64,000 bases of DNA from Sophora flavescens (GCA_030762895.1 CM061066.1:9328047-9392046); one strand, 5' to 3'; positions 23,761 to 38,700 are shown, numbered from the stretch's first letter. The notes: generated by a model from the letters alone, not told the origin. A program made the numbers and translations.

Positions 23761-26100
23761 AGTTTAAAATTAGGGTTTCAAAATAGGGTTAGAATTAGGG
23801 TTTGGGTCAAAACTTGGGTTTTGGGTCAAAATTTGGGTTTTGGGTGAAAATTAGGGTTTACGGTTTGAATTAAGGTTTTGAGTTAAAAATAGGGTTTTGG
23901 GTCAAAAATAAGGTTAGAATTAGGGTTTTGGGTCAAAATTAGGGCTCTGGGTTAAAATTAGGGTTTGGGGTCAAAATTAGGGTTTTTGGTACAAATTAGG
24001 GTTTTGAGTTAAAAATAGGTTTTTGGGTCAAAAATAGGGTTAGAATTAGGGTTTTGGGTTAAAATTAGGGTTTTGGGTCAAAATTAGCGCTTAGGGTTAG
24101 AATTTGAGTTAGAATTAGGGTTTTGGTTTAAAATTAGGGTTTCGGGTCAAAATTAGGGTTCTGGGTCAGATTTAGGGTTAGGGTCAAAATTAGGGTTTTG
24201 TGTTTGAAGTAGGGTTTTGGGTCAAAAATAGGGTTAGAATTAGGGTTTTTGTCAAAATTAGGGCATTGGGTTACAATTAGGGTTTAGTATCAAAATTAGG
24301 GTTTAGGGTTTGAATTAGGGTTTTGAGTTAAAAATAGGATTTTGGGTCAAAATTAGGGCTTTGGGTTAAAATTAGGGTTATGGGTCAAAATTAGCGCTTA
24401 GGGTTAGAATTAGGGTTTTGGTTTAAAATTAGGGTTTGGGTCAAAATTAGGGTTCCGGGTCGGATTTAGGGTTTAGTGTCCAAATTAGGGTTTAGGGTTT
24501 GAATTAGGTTTTGAGTTAAAAATAGGGTTTTGGGTCAAAAATAAGGTTAGAATTAGGGTTTTGTGTAAAAATTAGGGCTCTGGGTTAAAATTAGGGTTTT
24601 GGGTCAAAATTAGGGTTTTTGGTACAAATTAGGGTTTTGAGTTAAAAATAGGTTTTTGGGTCAAAAATAGGGTTAGAATTAGGGTTTTGGGTTAAAATTA
24701 GGGTTCTGGGTCAAAATTAGCGCTTAGGGTTAGAATTTGAGTTAGAATTAGGGTTTTGGTTTAAAATTAGGGTTTCGGGTCAAAATTAGGGTTCTGGGTC
24801 AGATTTAGGGTTAGGGTCAAAATTAGGGTTTTGGGTTTGAACTAGGGTTTTGGGTCAAAAATAGGGTTAGAATTAGGGTTTTTTGTCAAAATTAGGGCAT
24901 TTGGTTACAATTACGGTTTAGTCTCAAAATTAGGGTTTTGAGTTAAAAATAGGATTTTGGGTCAAAATTAGGGCTTTGGGTTAAAATTATGGTTCTGGGT
25001 CAAAATTAGCGCTTAGGATTAGAATTAGAGTTTTGGTTTAAAATTAGGGTTTCGGGTCAAAATTAGGGTTCCGGGTCGGATTTAGGGTTAGGGTCAAAAT
25101 TAGGGTTTAGGGTTTGAATTAGGTTTTTAGGTCAAAAAAAGGGTTAGAATTAAGTTTTTTTGTCAAAATTAGGGCTTTGGGTTACAATTAGGGTTTAGTA
25201 TCACAATTAGGGTTTAGGGTTTGAATTAGGGTTTTGGGTCAAAAATAAGGTTAGAATTAGGGTTTGGGGTTAAAATCTGGGTATTGGGTCCAAATTAGGG
25301 TTTTGGCTCAAAATTTAGAGTTTAGGGTTAGAGTTAAGGTTTTGAGTTAAAACTAGGGTTTTGGGTTAAAAATAGGGTTAGAATTAGGGTTTTGGTTTAA
25401 AATTAGGGTTTCGGGTTAAAATTAGGGTTCTGGGTCGGATTTATGGGTTTAAGGTTTGAAATTGGGTTGTCAGTTTAAAACATGGTTTTGGGTCAAAAAT
25501 AGTTTTAGAATTAGGGTTTTCGTTAAAATTTGGGTTATGGGTCAAAATTGGGTTTTTGGTTCAAATGAGGGTTTTGAGTTAGAAATAGGATTTTGTGTCA
25601 AAATAGGGTTAGAATTAGGGTTTGGGTAAAAACTTGGGTTTTGGGTCAAAATTTGGGTTTTGGGTCAAAATTAGGGTTTACGGTTTGAATTAAGGTTGAG
25701 TTAAAAATAGGGTTTTGGGTCAAAAATAAGGTTAGAATTAGGGTTTTGGGTCAAAATAAGGGTTTATGGTACAAATTAGATTTTTGAGTTAGAAATAGGT
25801 TTTTGGGTCAAAAATAGGGTTAGAATTAGGGTTTTGGGTTAAAATTAGGGTTTTGGGTCAAAATTAGCGCTTAGGGTTAGAATTTGTGTTAGAATTAGGG
25901 TTTTGGTTTAAAATTAGGGTTTCGGGTCAAAATTAGGGTTTGGGGTTAAAATTTGGGTATTGGGTCCAAATTAGGGTTTTGGCTCAAAATTAGAGTTTAG
26001 GGTTTGAATTAAGGTTTTGAGTTAAAAAAAGGGTTTTGGGTTAAAAATAAGGTTAGAATTAGGGTTTTGGTTTAAAATTAGGGTTTCGGGTCAAAATTAG
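23761..26100. repeat. Telomere-like satellite, G-rich strand on top
   Basis: This continues the satellite after the LINE 5' end. The sequence just right of the LINE (AAAATAGGGTTAGAATTAGG onwards) matches what follows GTTTTGAGTTAGAAATAGG in other repeat copies, so little or no satellite was lost at the insertion. Markers seen in 12208-16460 recur (for example GGTCGGATTTA near 25433). No gene is visible. Confidence 0.9.
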
Positions 26101-26179
26101 GGTTAATAACAAAACCGATGTTTAAAAATAAAATTAGAAATTAAAATTTTATTTTTAAACATCGGTTTTGTTATTAACC
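26101..26179. repeat. Perfect 35-bp inverted repeat with 9-nt loop at satellite strand switch
   Basis: The left arm 26101-26135 and right arm 26145-26179 are exact reverse complements, separated by AGAAATTAA. The outer bases of the left arm (GGTT) belong to the satellite. A smaller nested dyad, ACATCGGTT...AACCGATGT, sits in the right arm and its right flank (26159-26184). ACATCGGTT/AACCGATGT dyads are common in ends of plant CACTA-like and foldback elements, so this may be a remnant of one. It lies between satellite and the truncated LINE copy, where the satellite orientation changes. Confidence 0.9.
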
Positions 26180-26201
26180 GATGTGTGAAAGTTTACCACA
26201 T

Positions 26202-26712
26202 TGCCATGACAGCAATTCAGATTGCTGTTGAGAGGGGCTGGTCCAGATTATGGCTGGAATGTGACTCTTCTCTTGTGGTTCTTGCTTACTCGAACCCAGA
26301 CTTAGCTCCTTGGAAGATTAGAACTAAATGGAGAAACTGTATTGCTTTGGCCTCAAACTTAACTTTCTTGATCTCTCATGTTTTTAGAGAAGCTAATCAC
26401 TGTGCTGATAAGCTAGCCAATTTTGGAGTCAGTTCTAAATGCTTCACTTAGTGGAGCCTGATTCCCAGTTTTATTAGGTATGATTTCTTCTGTAATAGGT
26501 GGGGTATGCCTAATTATAGATTCTTGTAATCCCCCCTCTTCTCATGGGTAAGGTCCTATGTCCCCCAATGTTTTCTTGTATTTCTTTCTTTTGTTTTTAA
26601 TAATACTTTGGGGTGCTGCAGATGATTGGTAGTGGTTTTGGTGCCAATATAGTTGGGATGATTTCCACTGCAGTGATGCTTCTGCACTCTTTTTTGCTAT
26701 AAAAAAAAAAAA
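26202..26712 (+). mobile_element. 5'-truncated LINE copy (last 0.5 kb plus poly(A))
   Basis: This segment is nearly identical to the 3' end of the LINE at 16461-23760, in the opposite orientation. It begins inside the RNase H domain (TGCCATGACAGCAATTCAG), runs through the 3' UTR and ends with 12 A. It keeps TAC where the long copy has the TAA nonsense codon in RNase H, but has its own TAG (26449-26451) where the long copy has TGG. The two copies therefore decayed separately or come from different source elements. Strong 5' truncation is normal for LINEs. The bases upstream (26180-26201) match neither the LINE nor the satellite clearly. No target duplication was resolved. Confidence 0.92.
26203..26451 (+). 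pseudogene. LINE ORF2 C-terminal remnant (RNase H end)
   Basis: The frame covers the end of the RNase H domain: AIQIAVERGW, LWLECDSS and HVFREANHCADKLANF, including two of the acidic catalytic positions. It stops at TAG 26449-26451, about 26 codons before the ORF2 end inferred from the longer copy. It has no start of its own and the catalytic N-terminal strands are missing, so it is a dead fragment. Confidence 0.88.
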
Positions 26713-29700
26713 CCCCAGCCCTAATTTTGACCCAAAACACCAATTCTGACCCAAAACCCTAATTTAGACCCAAAACCCTATTTTTAACACAAAACCCTAA
26801 TTCAAAGCCTAAATCCTAATTTTGACCCTAAACCCTAATTTTGATCCTAAACCCTAAATTTGAACCAAAACCCTAATTTAGACCCAAAACCCTAATTCTA
26901 ACACTATTTTTGTACCAAAATCCTTTTTTTAACTCAAAACCCAAATTCAAACCCTAAACCCAGACACTAATTCTAATCCAAAACCCTAAATTTTGACCCT
27001 AAACCCTAAATTTAATCCAAAACCCTAATGTTGACCCAGAACCCTAATTTTGACTCAAAACCCGAATTTTGACCCGAGACCCTAATTCAAACCCAAACCC
27101 TAATTTTGACTCAAAACCCGAATTTTGATCCGAGACCCTAATTCAAACCCTAAACCCTAATTTTGACCCAAAGCCTAAATTATAACCCGCAACCCTAATT
27201 TTGACCCAAAATACCAATTCTGACCCAAAACCCTAATTTAGACACAAACCCTATTTTTAACCCAAAACCCTAATCCAAAGCCTAAACCCTAATTTTGACC
27301 CTAAACCCTAACGTTGATCCTAAACCCTGAGTTTAAACCAAAACCCTAATTCTAACCCTATTTTTGTCCCAAAACCCTAAATTTAACCCAGAACCCTAAT
27401 TTTAGTCCAAAACCCTAATTTTGATCCTAAACCCTAAAATTGAACCAAAACCCTAATTTAGACCCAAAACGCTATTTCTAACCCTATTTTTGTTCCAAAA
27501 CCCTTTTTTTAACTCAAAACCCAAATTTAAATCCTAAACCCAGACACTAATTCTAATCCAAAACCCTAAATTTTGACCCTAAACCCTAAATTTAATCCAA
27601 AACCCTAATGTTGACCCAGAACCCTAATTTTGACCCGAAACCCGAATTTTGACCCGAAACCCTAATTCAAACCCTAAACCCTAATTTTGACCCAAAACCG
27701 ATATTTTGACCCAAAACCGAAATTAAAACTCGTAGCCCTAATTTTGACCATAAACCCTAACGTTGATCCTAAACCCTGACTTTGAACCAAAACCCTAATT
27801 ATAACCCTATTTTTGTCCCAAAAGCGTAAATTTAACCCAGAACCCTAATTTTAATCCAAAACCCTAAATTTTGACCCTAAACCCTAAATTTAACCCAAAA
27901 CCCTAATTTTGACCCACAACCCTAATTTTGACCCAAAACTTAATTCTGACCCTAATTTAGACCCAAAACTCTAATTCTAAGCCTATTTTTGACCCAAAAC
28001 CCTAAATCAAACCCTAAACGCCAATTTTGACCCAAAGCCCTAACTTTGACCCAAAACCCTAATTTTGAAACAAAACCCTATTTTTAACCCAAAACCCTAA
28101 TTCAAAGCCTAAACCCAAATTTTAACCATAAACCCTAATTTTGATCCTAAACCCTAAATTTGAACCAAAATCCTAATTCTAACCCTATTTTTGTCCCAAA
28201 ACCCTATTTTGGACCCAAAACCATAATTTAGACCCAAAACCCTATTTCTCACCCTATTCTTGTCCCAAACCCCTATTTTTAACCCAAAACCCTAATTCAA
28301 ACCCTAAACCCAAATTATGACCCTAAACCCTAAATTTAACCCAGAACCCTAATTCTCACCCTATTTTTGTCCCAAAACCCTAATTCAAACCCTAAACCCA
28401 AATTATGACCCTAAATTTGATCCATAACCCTAATTTTGACCCAAAACCTATTGACCCCAAACCCTAATTCTGATCCAAAACCCTAATTTGAACCCTATTT
28501 TTGACCCAAATCCCTATTTTAAACTCAAAACCCTAATTCAAACCCTAAATCCTAATTTTAACCCTAAACCCTAATTTTGATCCAAACCCCTAAATTTGGC
28601 CCAAAACCCTAATTCTAAACCTAATTTAGACCCAAACCCCTAATTTTAACCCTATTTTTAACTCAAAACCATAATTAAAACCCTAAACCCAAAATTTGAC
28701 CCTAAAACCTAAATTTAATTTAGAATACTAATTTTTACCCGAAACCCAAATTTTAACCCAAAAACCTAAATTTTGATCCAAAACCCTATGTTTAACTCAA
28801 AACCCTAATTCAAACCCAATTTTTGTCCATAAACCCTTTTTTTGACCTAAAACCCAAATTTGGACCCAAAACCCAAATTTGGACCCAAAAACCTAATTCT
28901 GACCCTAATTTAGAACCAAACCCATAATTCTAACCCTATTTTGGACCCGAAACGCTATTTTTAACGTAAAACCCTAATTCTAACCCTATTTTTATTTTTA
29001 ACGTAAAACCCTGTTTCTAACCCTATTTTTGACCCAAAACCCTATTTTTAACTCAAAACCCTAATTTAGACCTAAAACTTAATTCTAACCCTAATTTAGA
29101 CCCAAAACCCTAATTCTAACCCTAATTTAGATCCAAACCCCTAATTCAAACCCTAAACCCTAATTTTGACCCAGAGCCCTAATTTTGACCCAAAACCCTA
29201 ATTTAGACACAAAACATTATTTTTATCCCAAAACCCTATTTTTAACTCAAAACCCGACACCTTAATTTTGACCCAAAACCCTAATTCAAACCCTAAACCC
29301 TAATTTTGACCCAAAACCCGAATTTAGACACAAAACCCTATTTTTAACCCAAAACCCTATTTTTAACTCAAAACCCGACACCTTAATTTTGACCCAAAAC
29401 CCAAATTTTGACTCAAAATCCTAATTTAGACCCAAAACCCGAATTTTGACCCAAAACCCAAATTCAAACCAAAAACCCTAATTTTAACCCAAAACCGAAA
29501 TTGTGACCCAAAACCCAAATTATAACCCAAAGCCCTAATTTGGACCCAAAACCCTAATTCTGACCCAAAACCCTAATTTAGACCCAAAACCCTATTTTTA
29601 ACACAAAACCCTAATTCAAAGCCTAAATCCTAATTTTCACCTTAAACCCTAATTTTGATCCTAAACCCTAAATTTGAACCAAAACCCTAATTTAGACCCA

Positions 29701-32700
29701 AAAACCTAATTCTAACCCTAATTTAGACCCAAAACCCTAATTCTAACCCTATTTTTGTCCCAAAATCCTTTTTTTAACTCAAAACCCAAATTCAAACCCT
29801 AAACCCAGACACTAATTCTAATCCAAAACCCTAAATTTTGACCCCAAACCCTAAATTTAATCCAAAACCCTAATGTTGACCCAGAACCCTAATTTTGACC
29901 CAAAACCCGAATTTTGACCCGAGACCCTAATTCAAACCCTAAACCCTAATTTTGAACCAAAGCCTAAATTATAACCCGCAGCCCTAATTTTGACCCAAAA
30001 CACCAATTCTGACCCAAAACCCTAATTCAAAGCCTAAACCCAAATTTTGACCCTAAACCCTAACGTTGATCCTAAACCCTGAATTTGAACCAAAACCCTA
30101 ATTCTAACCCTATTTTTGTCCCAAAACCCTAAATTTAACCCAGAACCCTAATTTTAGTCCAAAACCCTAATTTTGATCCTAAACCCTAAAATTGAACCAA
30201 AACCCTAATTTAGACCCAAAACGCTAATTCTAACCCTATTTTTGTTCCAAAACCCTTTTTTTAACTCAAAACCCAAATTCAAACCCTAAACGCAGACACT
30301 AATTCTAATCCAAAACCCTAAATTTTGACCATAAACCCTAAATTTAATCCAAAACCCTAATGTTGACCCAGAACCCTAATTTTGACCCAAAACCCGAATT
30401 TTGACCCGAAACCCTAATTCAAACCCTAAACCCTAATTTTGACCCAAAACCGAATTTTTGACCAAAAACCCAAATTATAAACCGTAGCCCTACTTTTGAC
30501 CCTAAACCCTAACGTTGATCCTAAACCATGAATTTGAACCAAAACCCTAATTCTAACCCTATTTTGTCCCAAAACCCTAAATTTAACCCAGAACCCTAAT
30601 TTTAATCCAAAACCCTAAATTTTGACCCTAAACACGAATTTTGACCCAGAACCCTAATTCAAACCAAAAACCTTAATTTTAACCCAAAACCGAAATTCTG
30701 ACCCAAAACCCAAATTATAACCCAAAGCCCTAATTTGGACCCAAAACCCTAATTCTGACCCAATACCCTAATTTAGACCCAAAACCCTATTTTTAACACA
30801 CAACCCTAATTCAAAGCCTAAATCCTAATTTCGACCCTAAACCCTAATTTTGATCCTAAACCCTAAATTTGAACCAAAACCCTAATTTAGACCCAAAAAC
30901 CTAATTCTAACCCTAATTTAGACCCAAAACGCTAATTCTAACCCTATTTTTGTTCCAAAACCCTTTTTTTAGCTCAAAATCCTAATTCAAACCCAATTTT
31001 TGTCCCTAAACCCTTTTTTTGACCTAAAACCAAAATTTGGACCCAAAAACCTAATTCTGACCCTAATTTAGAACCAAACCCATAATTGTAACCCTATTTT
31101 GGAACCGAAACGCTATTTTTAACGTAAAACCCTAATTCTAATACTATTTTTATTTTTAACGTAAAACCCTGTTTCTAACCCTATATTTGACCCAAAAATC
31201 TATTTTTAACTCAAAACCCTAATTTAGACCTAAAACTTAATTCTAACCCTAATTTAGACCCAAAACCCCAATACTAAGCCTATTGTTGACCCAAAATCCT
31301 AATTCAAACCCTAAACCCTAATTTTGACCCAGAGCCTAAATTATAACCCGCAGCCCTAATTTTGACCCAAAACACCAATTATGACCCAAAACCCTAATTC
31401 AAAGCCTAAACCCTAATTTTGACCCTAAACCCTAACGTTGATCCTGAACCCTGAATTTGAACCAAAACCCTAATTCTAAGCCTATTTTTGTCCCAAAACC
31501 ATAAATTTAACCCAGAACCCTAATTTTAATCCAAAACCCTAAATTTTGACCCTAAACCCTATTTTTGATCCTAAACCCTAAACCCTAATTTTGATCCTAA
31601 ACCCTAAAATTGAACCAAAACCCTTATTTAGACCCAAAACGCTAATTGTAACCCTATTTTTGTTCGAAACCCTTTTTTTTAACTCAAAACCCAAATTCAA
31701 ACCCTAAACCAGACACTAATTCTAATCCAAAACCCTAATGTTGACCCAGAACCCTAATTTTGACCCAAAACCCGAATTTTGACCCGAAACCCTAATTCAA
31801 ACCCTAAACCCTAATTTTGACCCAGAACCCTAATTTTGACCCAAAACCCAAATTATAACCCGTAGCCCTAATTTTGACCCTAAACCCTAACGTTGATCCT
31901 AAACCATGAATTTGAACCAAAACCCTAATTCTAACCCTATTTTTGTCCCAAAACCCTAAATTTAACCCAGAACCCTAATTTTAATCCAAAACCCTAAATT
32001 TTGACCCTAAACCCGAATTTTGACCTAGAACCCTAATTCAAACCAAAAACCGAAATTCTGACCCAAAACCCAAATTATAACCCAAAGCCCTAATTTGGAC
32101 CCAAAACCCTAATTCTGACCCAAAACCCTAATTTAGACCCAAAACCCTATTTTTAACACAAAACCCTAATTCAAAGCCTAAATTCTAATTTTGACCCTAA
32201 ACCCTAATTTTGATCCTAAACCCTAAATTTGAACCAAAACCCTAATTTAGACCCAAAAAACCTAATTCTAACCCTAATTTAGACCCAAAACCCAAATTCT
32301 AACCCTATTTTTGTCCAAAAATCCTTTTTTTTAACTCAAAACCCAAATTCAAACCCTAAACCCAGACACTAATTCTAATCCAAAACCCTAAATTTTGACC
32401 CTAAACCCTAAATTTAATCCAAAACCCTAATGTTGACCCAGAACCCTAATTTTGACCCAAAACCCGAATTTTGACCCGAAACCCTAATTCAAACCCTAAA
32501 CCCTAATTTTGACCCAAAACCGAAATGTTGACCCAAAACCCAAATTAAAACCCGTAGCCCTAATTTTGACCCTAAACCCTAACGTTGATACTAAACCCTT
32601 AATTTGAACCAAAACCCTAATTCTAACCCTATTTTTGTCCCAAGGCCCTAAATTTAACCCAGAACCCTAATTTTAATCCAAAACCCTAAATTTTGACCCT

Positions 32701-35700
32701 AAACCCTTAATTTGACCCAGAACCCTAATTTTGACCCAAAACCCTAATTTAGACCCAAAACTTAATTCTGGCCCTAATTTACACCCAAAACCCTAATTCT
32801 AAGCCTATTTTTGACCCAAAACCCTAATTCAAACCCTACACCCCAATTTTGACCCAGAGCCCTAACTTTGACCCAAAACCCTAATTTTGACACAAAACCC
32901 TATTTTTAACCCAAAACCCTAATTCAAAGCCTAAACCCAAATTTTAACCATAAACTCTAATTTTGATCCTAAACCCTAAATTTGAACCAAAATCCTAATT
33001 CTAACCCTATTTTTGTCCCAAAACCCTATTTTGGACCCAAAACCATAATTTAGACCCAAAACCCTATTTCTCACCCTATTCTTGTCCCAAACCCCTATTT
33101 TTAACCCAAAACCCTAATTCAAACCCTAAACCCAAATTATGACCCTAAACCCTAAATTTAACCCAGAACCCTAAATTTGATCCATAACCCTAATTTTAAC
33201 CCAAAACCTATTGATCACAAACCCTAATTCTGATCCAAAACCCTAATTCGAACCCTATTTTTGACCCAAATCCGTATTTTAAACTCAAAACCCGAATTCA
33301 AACCCTAAATCCTAATTTTGACCTTAAACCCTAATTTTGATCCAAACCCCTAAATTTGGCCCAAAACCCTAATTCTAAACCTAATTTAGACCCAAACCCC
33401 TAATTCTAACCCTATTTTTAACTAAAAACCATAATTAAAACCCTAAACCCAAAATTTGACCCTAAACCCTAAATTTAATTTAGAATACTAATTTTTACCC
33501 GAAACCCAAAAACCTAAATTTTGATCCAAAACCATAATTTTAACCCAGAACCCTAAATTTGACCTGGATCCCTAATTTCAACCCAAAGCCATAATTTTGA
33601 CCCAAAACCCTAATTCTGGCCATAATTTAGACCCAAAACCCTATTTTTTTTACCCAAAACCCTAATTCTGACACTAAACCCTAATTGGGACCCAAAACCG
33701 AAATTTTGACCCTAAACCCTAATTTTGACCCTAAACCCTAATTCTAACCATTTTTTTGTCCCAAACCCTTTTTTTAACTCAAGACCCTATACCTTAATTT
33801 TGACCCAAAACCCAAATTTGGACCCAAAACCCTAATTTTGACCCAAAACCATAATTTAGACCCAAAACCCTAATTCTACCCTATTTTTGTCCCCAAACCC
33901 TATTTTTAACCCAAAACCCTAATTCAAAGCCTAAACCCTAACGTTGATCCTAAACCCTGAATTTGAACCAAAACCCTAATTTAGACCCAAAAACCTAATT
34001 CTAACCCTAATTCAGACCCAAAACCCTAATTCTAACCCTATTTTTGTCCCCAAATCCTTTTTTAACTCAAAACCCAAATTCAAACCCTAAACCGAGACAC
34101 TATATCTAATCCAAAACCCTAAATTTTGACCCTAAACCCTAAATTTAATCCAAATACCTAATGTTGACCCAGAACCCTAATTTTGACACAAAACCCGAAT
34201 TTTGACCCGAGACCCTAATTCAAACCCTAAACCCTAATTTTGACCCAAAGCCTAAATTATAACCCGCAGCCCTAATTTTGACCCAAAACACCAATTCTGA
34301 CCCAAAACCCTAATTTAGACACAAAACCCTATTTTTTACCCAAAACCCTAATTCAAAGCCTAAACCCTAATTTGGACCCTAAACCCTAACGTTGATCCTA
34401 AACCCTGAATTTGAACCAAACCCCTAATTCTAACCCTATTTTTGTCCCAAAACCCTAAATTTAACCCATAACCCTAATTTTAGTCCAAAACCCTAATTTT
34501 GATCCTAAACCCTCAAATTGAACCAAAACCCTAATTTAGACCCAAAACGCTAATTCTAACCCTATTTTTGATCCAAAACCCTTTTTTTAACTCAAAACCC
34601 AAATTCAAACCCTAAACCCAGACACTAATTCTAATCCAACACCCTAAATTTTGACCCTAAACCCTAAATTTAATCCAAATCCATAATGTTGACCCAGAAC
34701 CCTAATTTTGACCCGAAACCCTAATTCAAACCCTAAACCCTAATTTTGACCCAAAACCGAAATTTTGACCCAAAACCAAAATTATAACCCGTAGCCCTAA
34801 TTTTGACCCTAAACCCTAACGTTGATCCTAAACCCTGAATTTGAACCAAAACCCTAATTCTAACCCTATTTTTGTCCCAAAACCCTAAATTTAACCCAGA
34901 ACCCTAATTTTAATCCAAAACCCTAAATTTTGACCCTAAACCCTAAATTTGACCCAGAACCCTAATTCAAACCAAAAACCCTAATTTTAACCCAAAACCG
35001 AAATTGTGACCCAAAATTCAAATTATAACCCAAAGCCCTAATTTGGACCCAAAACCCTAATTCTGACCCAAAACCCTAATTTAGACCCAAAACCCTATTT
35101 TTAACACCAAATCCTAATTCAAAGCCTAAATCCTAATTTTGACCCTAAACCCTAATTTTGATCCTAAACCCTAAATTTGAACCAAAACCCTAATTTAGAC
35201 CCAAAAACCTAACTCTAACCCTAATTTAGACCCAAAACCCTAATTCTAACCCTATTTTTGTCCCAAAATCCTTTTTTTTAACTCAAAACCCAAATTCAAA
35301 TACTAAACCCAGACACTAATTCTAATCCAAAACCCTAAATTTTGACCCTAAACCCTAAATTTAATCCAAAACCCTAATGTTGACCCAGAACCCTAATTTT
35401 GACCCAAAACCCGAATTTTGAACCGAAACCCTAATTCAAACCCTAAACCCTAATTTTGACCCAAAACCCAAATTATAACCCGTAGCCCTAATTTTTACCC
35501 TAAACCCTAACGTTGATCCTAAACCATGAATTGGAACCAAAACCCTAATTCTAACCCTATTTTTGTCCCAAAACCCTAAATTTAACCCAGAACCCTAATT
35601 TTAATCCAAAACCCTAAATTTTGACCCTAAACCCGAATTTTGACCCAGAACCCTAATTCAAACCAAAAACCGAAATTCTGACCCAAAACCCAAATTATAA

Positions 35701-38700
35701 CCCAAAGCCCTAATTTGGACCCAAAACCCTAATTCTGACCCAAAACCCTAATTTAGACCCAAAACCCTATTTTTAACACAAAACCCTAATTCAAAACCTA
35801 AATTCTAATTTTGACCCTAAACCCTAATTTTGATCCTAAACCCTAAATTTGAACCAAAACCCTAATTTAGACCCAAAAACCTAATTCTAACCCTAATTTA
35901 GACCCAAAACCCAAATTCTAACCCTATTTTTGTCCAAAAATCCTTTTTTTTAACTCAAAACCCAAATTCAAACCCTAAACCCAGACACTAATTCTAATCC
36001 AAAACCCTAAATTTTGACCCTAAACCCTAAATTTAATCCAAAACCCTAATGTTGACCCAGAACCCTAATTTTGACCCAAAACCCGAATTTTGACCCGAAA
36101 CCCTAATTGAAACCCTAAACCCTAATTTTAACCCAAAACCGAAATGTTGACCCAAAACCCAAATTAAAACCCGTAGCCCTAATTTTGACCCTAAACCCTA
36201 ACGTTGATACTAAACCCTTAATTTGAACCAAAACCCTAATTCTAACCCTATTTTTGTCCCAAGACCCTAAATTTAACCCAGAACCCTAATTTTAATCCAA
36301 AACCCTAAATTTTGACCCTAAACCCTAAATTTGACCCAGAACCCTAATTTAGACCCAAAACCCTAATTTAGACCCAAAACTTAATTCTGGCCCTAATTTA
36401 CACCCAAAACCCTAATTCTAAGCCTATTTTTGACCCAAAACCCTAATTCAAACCCTACACCCCAATTTTGACCCAGAGCCCTATCTTTGACCCAAAACCC
36501 TAATTTTGACACATAACCCTATTTTTAACCCAAAACCCTAATTCAAAGCCTAAACCCAAATTTTAACCATAAACTCTAATTTTGATCCTAAACCCTAAAT
36601 TTGAACCAAAATCCCAATTCTAACCCTATTTTTGTCCCAAAACCCTATTTTGGACCCAAAACCATAATTTAGACCCAAAACCCTATTTCTCACCCTATTC
36701 TTGTCCCAAACCCCTATTTTTAACCCAAAACCCTAATTCAAACCCTAAACCCAAATTATGACCCTAAACCCTAAATTTAACCCAGAACCCTAAATTTGAT
36801 CCATAACCCTAATTTTAACCCAAAACCTATTGATCACAAACCCTAATTCTGATCCAAAACCCTAATTCGAACCCTATTTTTGACCCAAATCCGTATTTTA
36901 AACTCAAAACCCGAATTCAAACCCTAAATCCTAATTTTGACCTTAAACCCTAATTTTGATCCAAACCCCTAAATTTGGCCCAAAACCCTAATTCTAAACC
37001 TAATTTAGACCCAAACCCCTAATTCTAACCCTATTTTTAACTCAACCATAATTAAAACCCTAAACCCAAAATTTGACACTAAACCCTAAACTTAATTTAG
37101 AATACTAATTTTTACCCGAAACCCAAAAACCTAAATTTTGATCCAAAACCCTAATTTTAACCCAGAACCCTAAATTTGACCCGGATCCCTAATTTCAACC
37201 CAAAGCCATAATTTTGACCCAAAACCCTAATTCTGGCCCTAATTTAGACCCAAAACCCTATTTTTTAACCCAAAACCCTAATTCTGACACTAAACCCTAA
37301 TTGGGACCCAAAACCGAAATTTTGACCCTAAACCCTAATTTTGACCCTAAACCCTAATTCTAACCATTTTTTTTTGTCCCAAACCCTTTTTTTAACTCGA
37401 GACCCTATATCTTAATTTTGACCAAAACCCAAATTTGGACCCAAAACCCTAATTTTGACCCAAAACCCTAATTCTACCCTATTTTTGTCCCCAAACCCTA
37501 TTTTTAACCCAAAACCCTAATTCAAAGCCTAAACCCTAACGTTGATCCTAAACCCTGAATTTGAACCAAAACCCTAATTTAGACCCAAAAACCTAATTCT
37601 AACCCTAATTCAGACCCAAAACCCTAATTCTAACCCTATTTTTGTCCCCAAATCCTTTTTTAACTCAAAACCCAAATTCAAACCCTAAACCGAGACACTA
37701 TATCTAATCCAAAACCCTAAATTTTGACCCTAAACCCTAAATTTAATCCAAATACCTAATGTTGACCCAGAACCCTAATTTTGACACAAAACCCGAATTT
37801 TGACCCGAGACCCTAATTCAAACCCTAAACCCTAATTTTGACCCAAAGCCTAAATTATAACCCGCAGCCCTAATTTTGACCCAAAACACCAATTTGACCC
37901 AAAACCCTAATTTAGACACAAAACCCTATTTTTTACCCAAAACCCTAATTCAAAGCCTAAACCCTAATTTTGACCCTAAACCCTAACGTTGATCCTAAAC
38001 CCTGAATTTGAACCAAACCCCTAATTCTAACCCTATTTTTGTCCCAAAACCCTAAATTTAACCCATAACCCTAATTTTAGTCCAAAACCCTAATTTTGAT
38101 CCTAAACCCTCAAATTGAACCAAAACCCTAATTTAGACCCAAAACGCTAATTCTAACCCTATTTTTGATCCAAAACCCTTTTTTTAACTCAAAACCCAAA
38201 TTCAAACCCTAAACCCAGACACTAATTCTAATCCAACACCCTAAATTTTGACCCTAAACCCTAAATTTAATCCAAATCCATAATGTTGACCCAGAACCCT
38301 AATTTTGACCCAAAATCCGAATTTTGACCCGAAACCCTAATTCAAACCCTAAACCCTAATTTTGACCCAAAACCGAAATTTTGACCCAAAACCAAAATTA
38401 TAACCCGTAGCCCTAATTTTGACCCTAAACCCTAACGTTGATCCTAAACCCTGAATTTGAACCAAAACCCTAATTCTAACCCTATTTTTGTCCCAAAACC
38501 CTAAATTTAACCCAGAACCCTAATTTTAATCCAAAACCCTAAATTTTGACCCTAAACCCTAAATTTGACCCAGAACCCTAATTCAAACCCAAAACCCTAA
38601 TTTTAACCCAAAACCGAAATTGTGACCCAAAATTCAAATTATAACCCAAAGCCCTAATTTGGACCCAAAACCCTAATTCTGACCCAAAACCCTAATTTAG

